Assembly: GCA_028564925.1 (NCBI GenBank)
Contig: CM053029.1
Coordinates: 578,367,193 to 578,431,192, forward strand
Reading direction: 5' to 3'
DNA: 64,000 nt
Source: Lithobates sylvaticus
Lineage: Eukaryota > Chordata > Amphibia > Anura > Ranidae
Part shown: positions 60,117-64,000 of the stretch, piece after piece
Layout of the letters: each line of letters starts with the position of its first letter
How positions within the stretch are numbered: the stretch's first letter is position 1
Notes under the pieces: model-generated
The model's input: the letters and a program-made list of their open reading frames with translations, nothing else
What the model was told of the DNA's origin: nothing
Database searches by the model: none
Made by a program: the position numbers and the translations under genes

Positions 60117-61516
60117 TCACTTCCGACTCTTCCCACCACGCTGCCCTGCACTCTTCCCTGCAGTCTTCCCTGCACGCTTCCTTGGAGGCTGACTTGTGGT
60201 AGGAGGAGGAGTAGGAGGAGGAGGAGGAGGAGGAGGAGAAGAAGGAAGACGAGGAGGAGGAGGAGGAGAAGTTGGTGTCGGGCCTTCATGGGTCAGGCGG
60301 GTGGATTCTCGTAATTCACCCCTCAAACCCCCCCTAATTGCCTCAGAAATGAGGCCCTCACACAGGTGCCGTTGGCCCCTCTCCATTTCCAGCAACCTGC
60401 TGGACACGTAGCTGGCATAGGCCTCTTCTGGAAGGGGGGGTTTGTCGAGAATCGCACTCGCCTTCCGAATCAGTTGCAGTGATTCCTCCTCAACAATGGT
60501 CATCCTCCTGGGCCTTCTTGGGGGTAAGGGCAGGGGTGGAGGTAGACTTCTTAATTGGGTCTGGCTGTCACTCTGGCTCGTGCTGGGCCCAGCCACCTCC
60601 TGGCTCTCGCTGGTCATGTCCTCCTCCTCCTCCATACCACTTGTCCCGGCATCATCCTGGGTCAGCTCATCCTGTGTGCAAATAAAAACAAAAATCAAAC
60701 ACCTGTTTTGTGGTTTCTGGCCTCCTCAATCATCCAATTGTAAACTTAGGAACGACCATCTAAATTTTCCAAAAGATCCAAAAGGCTATCATTTGGACCC
60801 CTGCATTTTCCAAGCAGATCACCAATGTTGTCTAACGCTTTTTTTGCCACTACTGGATGTATGTATACACTATATATGTATCGATATGTTGCACCAACAC
60901 TTTTTAGAAGTGTGCATAATTTTTGTCAGTTTTTTTCACAATTCTGAGTTCAGGGTGTTAATTGTTTCACATTTTAACGTTTACAGCATTAATATTCACA
61001 CAATCACAATTTAGGCTACTAAATATATACCTGGCTCCAGCTGGGCGCATCAGCCTGCTCCAAGGTGGAGGGGTCTTCTCCTTCCGTGGAAGCCTCAGCT
61101 GGGGTGGAGGGAAGAGTGGAGGGAAGAGTGGAGGGAAGGGTGGAGGGAAGAGTCGACAGTGATTGCCTGGGTTCCATCTGGTCACCTATAAAAGTCAGTT
61201 GGTTGTAGTACCACAGCTTGGGTACATAAACATTCTCTGCTGCTGCTCCTGATCTGACTGATTCCTCAATCTTCTTGCGCTCCCGCTTGTACATGTGCCT
61301 TAAACTTGCAATTCTGGCTTCCACAAACTTGGTGTTTGCGTTGGGGACTTTAGTCTTCACAAAAGCCACAAGTGGCCCCAGTGTTGCCTTCCGGACATCC
61401 CTATTGCCATATAAAGGGTTCTTGAGCTGCCACAGGTTGGTATTTTTTCTGTACAGGGCAATGAATTCGGACATGAACTGCTGGTCCTTGAATGGATTCA
61501 ACTGGGGTGATGACAT
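60117..61516 (-). CDS. MADF-domain DNA-binding protein of a Harbinger-like element (two coding exons)
   Basis: Coding exons 61516-61031 and 60671-60117 (minus). Exon 1 starts MSSPQLNPFKDQ and holds a MADF/Myb-SANT-type domain at about residues 10-100: FIALYRKNTNLWQLKNPLYG, TKFVEARIASLRHMYKRERKK and VPKLWYYNQLTFI. This wording is typical of MADF proteins. Intron 61030-60672 has donor CAG|GTATAT and acceptor CACACAG|GATGAG, and both junctions fall between codons, giving a protein of about 346 residues. Exon 2 has an acidic segment, a helical stretch (ESLQLIRKASAIL, SSRLLEMERGQRHL), a Pro-rich region and a basic tail KRAGKTAGKSAGQRGGKSRK, probably a nuclear signal. No stop interrupts it. Harbinger elements encode a Myb-like helper that imports and loads the transposase; this could be it. 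A host gene is less likely because it lies within the element. Confidence 0.72.
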
Positions 61517-61524
61517 GTTTGTTT

Positions 61525-61990
61525 CTGTTTTGTTAGTAATGGCAATACAAAAGACCAAAAACACAAATGTTACTTAAAACGCACAACCAGTTTTTCTTAA
61601 CAAACATTACACAACACACCCACACACAGGCAGCAACCCCTACACACAGGCAGCAACACATCCACACAGGCAGCAACCCCTACACACAGGCAGCAACACA
61701 TCCACACAGGCAGCAACCCCTACACACAGGCAGCAACCCCTACACACAGGCAGCAACACATCCACACAGGCAGCAACCCCTACACACAGGCAGCAACCCC
61801 TACACACAGGCAGCAACCCCTACACACAGGCAGCAACACATCCACACAGGCAGCAACCCCTACACACAGGCAGCAACACACACATATCCTTAAAAAATGC
61901 TGGCCCAAAAACCAAAAAAAAAAACACAGTAATGCATCCTAGAAAACACTTACCTTCGTACAGAGCGCTCGCTACTTCCGTTCGGGAACA
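61525..61990 (-). promoter_or_regulatory. TATA box, 5' UTR exon and first intron of the MADF gene
   Basis: Minus strand: TATATAAG at 62017-62010; a start site is expected about 30 bp further on; a short non-coding exon ends at 61954 in CGAAG|GTAAGTG, a consensus donor. The intron 61953-61525 ends TTACTAACAAAACAG, with a perfect TACTAAC branch-type word and AG. The exon resumes AAACAAACATG, placing the start codon nine bases in. The intron contains the 20-bp array at 61610-61880. Confidence 0.5.
61610..61880. repeat. 20-bp tandem array in 5' intron
   Basis: Alternating units AACCCCTACACACAGGCAGC and AACACATCCACACAGGCAGC, about 13-14 copies. Frames across it are artefacts. Confidence 0.95.
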
Positions 61991-62017
61991 CGTGGGCCCC
62001 TCAAACAGCCTTATATA

Positions 62018-62132
62018 CACTGCGCACGCGTCGAAGTCCGCCTGCGTCCTCCGCGTCGCCCGCCCATGACGTTCCTCATGACGAGTATTCCCCGCCCCGC
62101 TTCCCCTCGTTGCATTGTTGGTGAATTAATTC
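62018..62132. promoter_or_regulatory. GC-rich intergenic region between the divergent genes
   Basis: About 120 bp rich in CpG (GCGCACGCGTCG, GCGTCCTCCGCGTCGCCCGCC) with CCCCGCCCCGC (a GC box) near 62091-62101 and CATGACG motifs in duplicate. It separates the start regions of the MADF gene and the Myb/SANT-like gene and could act as a bidirectional promoter. Confidence 0.45.
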
Positions 62133-62466
62133 ATGAATATGGCGGACACATTCTCAGCCAGTAGCGCGGAGGAAAGCCAAGAAGCCAACACATCTGCATC
62201 CAGCAGCAGATATAAGGCCACCAATATGGCCTTTGAAGAGATGGTGGAGATGGTGGACATCCTCCAAAGGGAAGATTACGACGGGGAAAATGGCCCGTAC
62301 CCTCGTCCCAACTTGCGCAAGGACAAGATTCTCACTACAATCGTCAGCACCCTGGAGCAGAAATTCGGCGTACGAAGGGGCAAGGATCAACTGCGCAAGC
62401 GATGGTCCGACATCAAATCCAGGGAGCACGATCAGTATAGGAGAATTCGAAAAGCCATCAAAAAAA
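62133..62466 (+). CDS. Myb/SANT-like (trihelix type) protein, first exon
   Basis: It starts MNMADTFSASSAEESQEANT, a Ser/Glu-rich leader. Residues about 30-110 look like a Myb/SANT-type DNA-binding unit: FEEMVEMVDILQREDYDG, PRPNLRKDKILTTIVSTLEQ and VRRGKDQLRKRWSDIKSREH, with the R-K-R-W-S-D-I-K signature of the third helix. The exon ends at AAAAAA|GTAAGTCA, a consensus donor at 62467, in phase 1. The reading frame beyond it is an intron read-through and is not counted. The intron begins with a 34-bp array. No acceptor with a continuing frame was recognised before 64000. Two DNA-binding genes in one Harbinger-like element would be unusual; it may also be the 5' exon of the transposase transcript. 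Confidence 0.6.
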
Positions 62467-62499
62467 GTAAGTCAAGCACGTGCGCTACTATGGTTATAC

Positions 62500-63575
62500 T
62501 TGATATGTCTAATCTTGCGCAGATGTAATTACCATTCGTCCGTGAAACTTGCGCAGATTTAATTACCATTCGTCCGTGAAACTTGCGCAGATGTTATTAC
62601 CATTCGTACCTGAAACTTGCGCAGATGTAATTACCATTCGTACCTGAAACTTGCGCAGATTTAATTACCATTCGTCCGTGAAACTTGCGCAGATGTTATT
62701 ACCATTCGTACCTGAAACTTGCGCAGATGTTATTACCATTCGTACCTGAAACTTGCGCAGATGTAATTACCATTCGTACCTGAAACTTGCGCAGATTTAA
62801 TTACCATTCGTCCGTGAAACTTGCGCAGATGTTATTACCATTCGTACCTGAAACTTGCGCAGATTTAATTACCATTCGTACGTGAAACTTGCGCAGATTT
62901 AATTACCATTCGTCCGTGAAACTTGCGCAGATGTTATTACCATTCGTACCTGAAACTTGCGCAGATGTAATTACCATTCGTACGTGAAACTTGCGCAGAT
63001 TTAATTACCATTCGTACGTGAAACTTGCGCAGATTTAATTACCATTCGTCCGTGAAACTTGCGCAGATGTTATTACCATTCGTACCTGAAACTTGCGCAG
63101 ATTTAATTACCATTCGTACGTGAAACTTGCGCAGATTTAATTACCATTCGTCCGTGAAACTTGCGCAGATGTTATTACCATTCGTACCTGAAACTTGCGC
63201 AGATGTAATTACCATTCGTACGTGAAACTTGCGCAGATTTAATTACCATTCGTACGTGAAACTTGCGCAGATTTAATTACCATTCGTCCGTGAAACTTGC
63301 GCAGATGTTATTACCATTCGTACCTGAAACTTGCGCAGATGTAATTACCATTCGTACGTGAAACTTGCGCAGATTTAATTACCATTCGTACGTGAAACTT
63401 GCGCAGATTTAATTACCATTCGTCCGTGAAACTTGCGCAGATGTTATTACCATTCGTACCTGAAACTTGCGCAGATTTAATTACCATTCGTACGTGAAAC
63501 TTGCGCAGATTTAATTACCATTCGTCCGTGAAACTTGCGCAGATGTAATTACCATTCGTACGTGAAACTTGCGCA
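62500..63575. repeat. 34-bp tandem array in first intron of the Myb/SANT-like gene
   Basis: About 31-32 units of ATTACCATTCGT(N)CGTGAAACTTGCGCAGATNT form, period 34 bp. Two variable positions, CGTCCG/CGTACC/CGTACG and GATTTAA/GATGTTA/GATGTAA, occur in repeated order, so blocks of several units were copied together. Confidence 0.95.
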
Positions 63576-64000
63576 TATTTGATGAAAGTTCCGTTTGTCT
63601 TCATAACGTTTATTGAGTTTACCTGGCTTTGGGTTGTTGGAGTTGTAAGGTTGTTTATTATTGTCACTATCTATACAATTACTGCTGTAGTAAGGGTTTT
63701 AGGGGTAACTTACACAGGGACTCCAGAGGCTGTTTTGGGGGGGGGGGATAAATATGTTAAGCAGGGTGTCATGCTCACAATTCCCAAAAAATGCTCATCA
63801 TCTCTAAATACTGTAGGTGGTGACTTTTCAAAGAAGTACACTCACCTGTCCCTTGGATGGTGCAGCTACAATCTCTGATCTTGCAATCATGAAATTAATG
63901 TTTGCGGCTTCACTTCCCGGGTCACTATTGGGCATGCGCCAGTTGCGCAATGCAATAGGACTGGTCCGCGCGAGCTCTGGGACCCCTGTGTGTCCCAGCA
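63576..64000. other. Intron or downstream part of Harbinger-like element
   Basis: No domain is recognisable. The 99-codon frame at 63579-63878 is hydrophobic at its start but has no family resemblance, and it begins in the last array unit. A poly(G) run lies at 63737-63747. 63910-63960 is rich in GCGCA/TGCGC palindromes. The window ends before any right terminus. Confidence 0.35.

Larger units (their letters stand above)
58834..64000. mobile_element. Large Harbinger-like element, left part, with divergent gene pair
   Basis: It starts after TTA (58831-58833) with TGCCGCGTACACACGAAGGG, the terminus of the short MITEs of this window. The first 230 bp hold GATTATCCGCTGGAC / GTCCAGCGGATAATCC inverted repeats and GGACGCATGCTCAG, also found in the MITEs (CCACGCATGCTCAG). 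Inside are a spliced MADF gene (minus), a shared GC-rich promoter region, and a Myb/SANT-like exon (plus). No right terminus is seen, so the element extends past 64000. A transposase with a DDE domain is expected there if the superfamily call is right. Confidence 0.65.

Noticed and set aside
60196-61014. Plus-strand frames opposite the MADF gene (71, 190, 68 and 62 codons)
   Set aside because: They are shadows of the minus-strand exons, and the minus-strand gene has domain and splice support.
61567-61893. 108-codon Thr/His/Gln-rich frame
   Set aside because: It is a reading of the 20-bp array inside an intron, antisense to the MADF gene.
63579-63878. 99-codon frame with a hydrophobic start
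   Set aside because: It begins in the last unit of the 34-bp array and has no recognisable family or splice context. It may still be intronic read-through.
1-64000. CRISPR array
   Set aside because: All direct repeats are either head-to-tail tandem arrays without unique spacers or dispersed transposons; the sequence is eukaryotic.

Overview
This looks like a stretch of a frog genome made almost entirely of transposable elements. No host protein-coding gene, tRNA or rRNA could be supported. The organism is inferred from repeat style, not from a gene: palindromic elements ending GTACACACGRTCGG, GGCCCCTTTCACAC and TTAAAGTGGTTGTAAACC, long TTAA-flanked repeats, CR1/L2 and L1/Tx1-type LINEs, Tc1 and large hAT elements. 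In my experience that mix fits an anuran, most likely a ranoid (true) frog. All longer open reading frames belong to transposons.

Layout. 0-10 kb: a 20-bp minisatellite; a hAT-type element (1661-3251, exact 8-bp target duplication CCAGTCAT) with a TA-flanked element inside; a TTAA element; an LTR-like fossil; a TTAA element holding a Harbinger-type MITE. 10-12.2 kb: an antisense L1/Tx1 LINE fragment split by a TACGAAT-rich hAT element with target duplication CTTGAAAG. 13-20 kb: TTAA elements, including a nested set (14460-16582) with three Harbinger-type MITEs. 20-26 kb: LTR-like fossils, a 275-bp tandem repeat, palindromic MITEs, a retroposon with a 13-bp target duplication, and a CR1 3' end. 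26-39 kb: a dead Tc1 copy, more MITEs, a second retroposon with a 15-bp target duplication, TTAACCACTT-type repeats, and a few single-copy-looking islands. 39.9-43.0 kb: an L2/CR1-group LINE with a 938-codon open endonuclease-reverse transcriptase frame.

45.98-57.98 kb is one Tc1 element split by a 10.4-kb hAT element (47112-57538; exact target duplication TTCATCAT). The hAT carries a BED-finger transposase broken by two frame changes, and very large tandem arrays on both sides of the gene: 147-148 bp units downstream, and 64-65 bp units (about 65 copies) upstream.

58.8 kb to the right edge is the left part of a larger Harbinger-like element inserted into an L1/Tx1 LINE. It carries a divergent gene pair: a spliced MADF-domain gene on the minus strand and the first exon of a Myb/SANT-like gene on the plus strand. 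Its terminus matches the short MITEs seen elsewhere in the window, so this may be the autonomous relative of those MITEs. The transposase, if there is one, lies beyond the window.

The least expected signal is a family of five dispersed retroposon-like copies (6.8, 22.5, 26.5, 31.6 and 43.4 kb). They share a motif resembling a hammerhead ribozyme core, CTGANGA - small stem - GAAA - palindromic hexamer - T, followed by an AATAAA signal. Two copies have long perfect target duplications. This is a hypothesis from reading alone.
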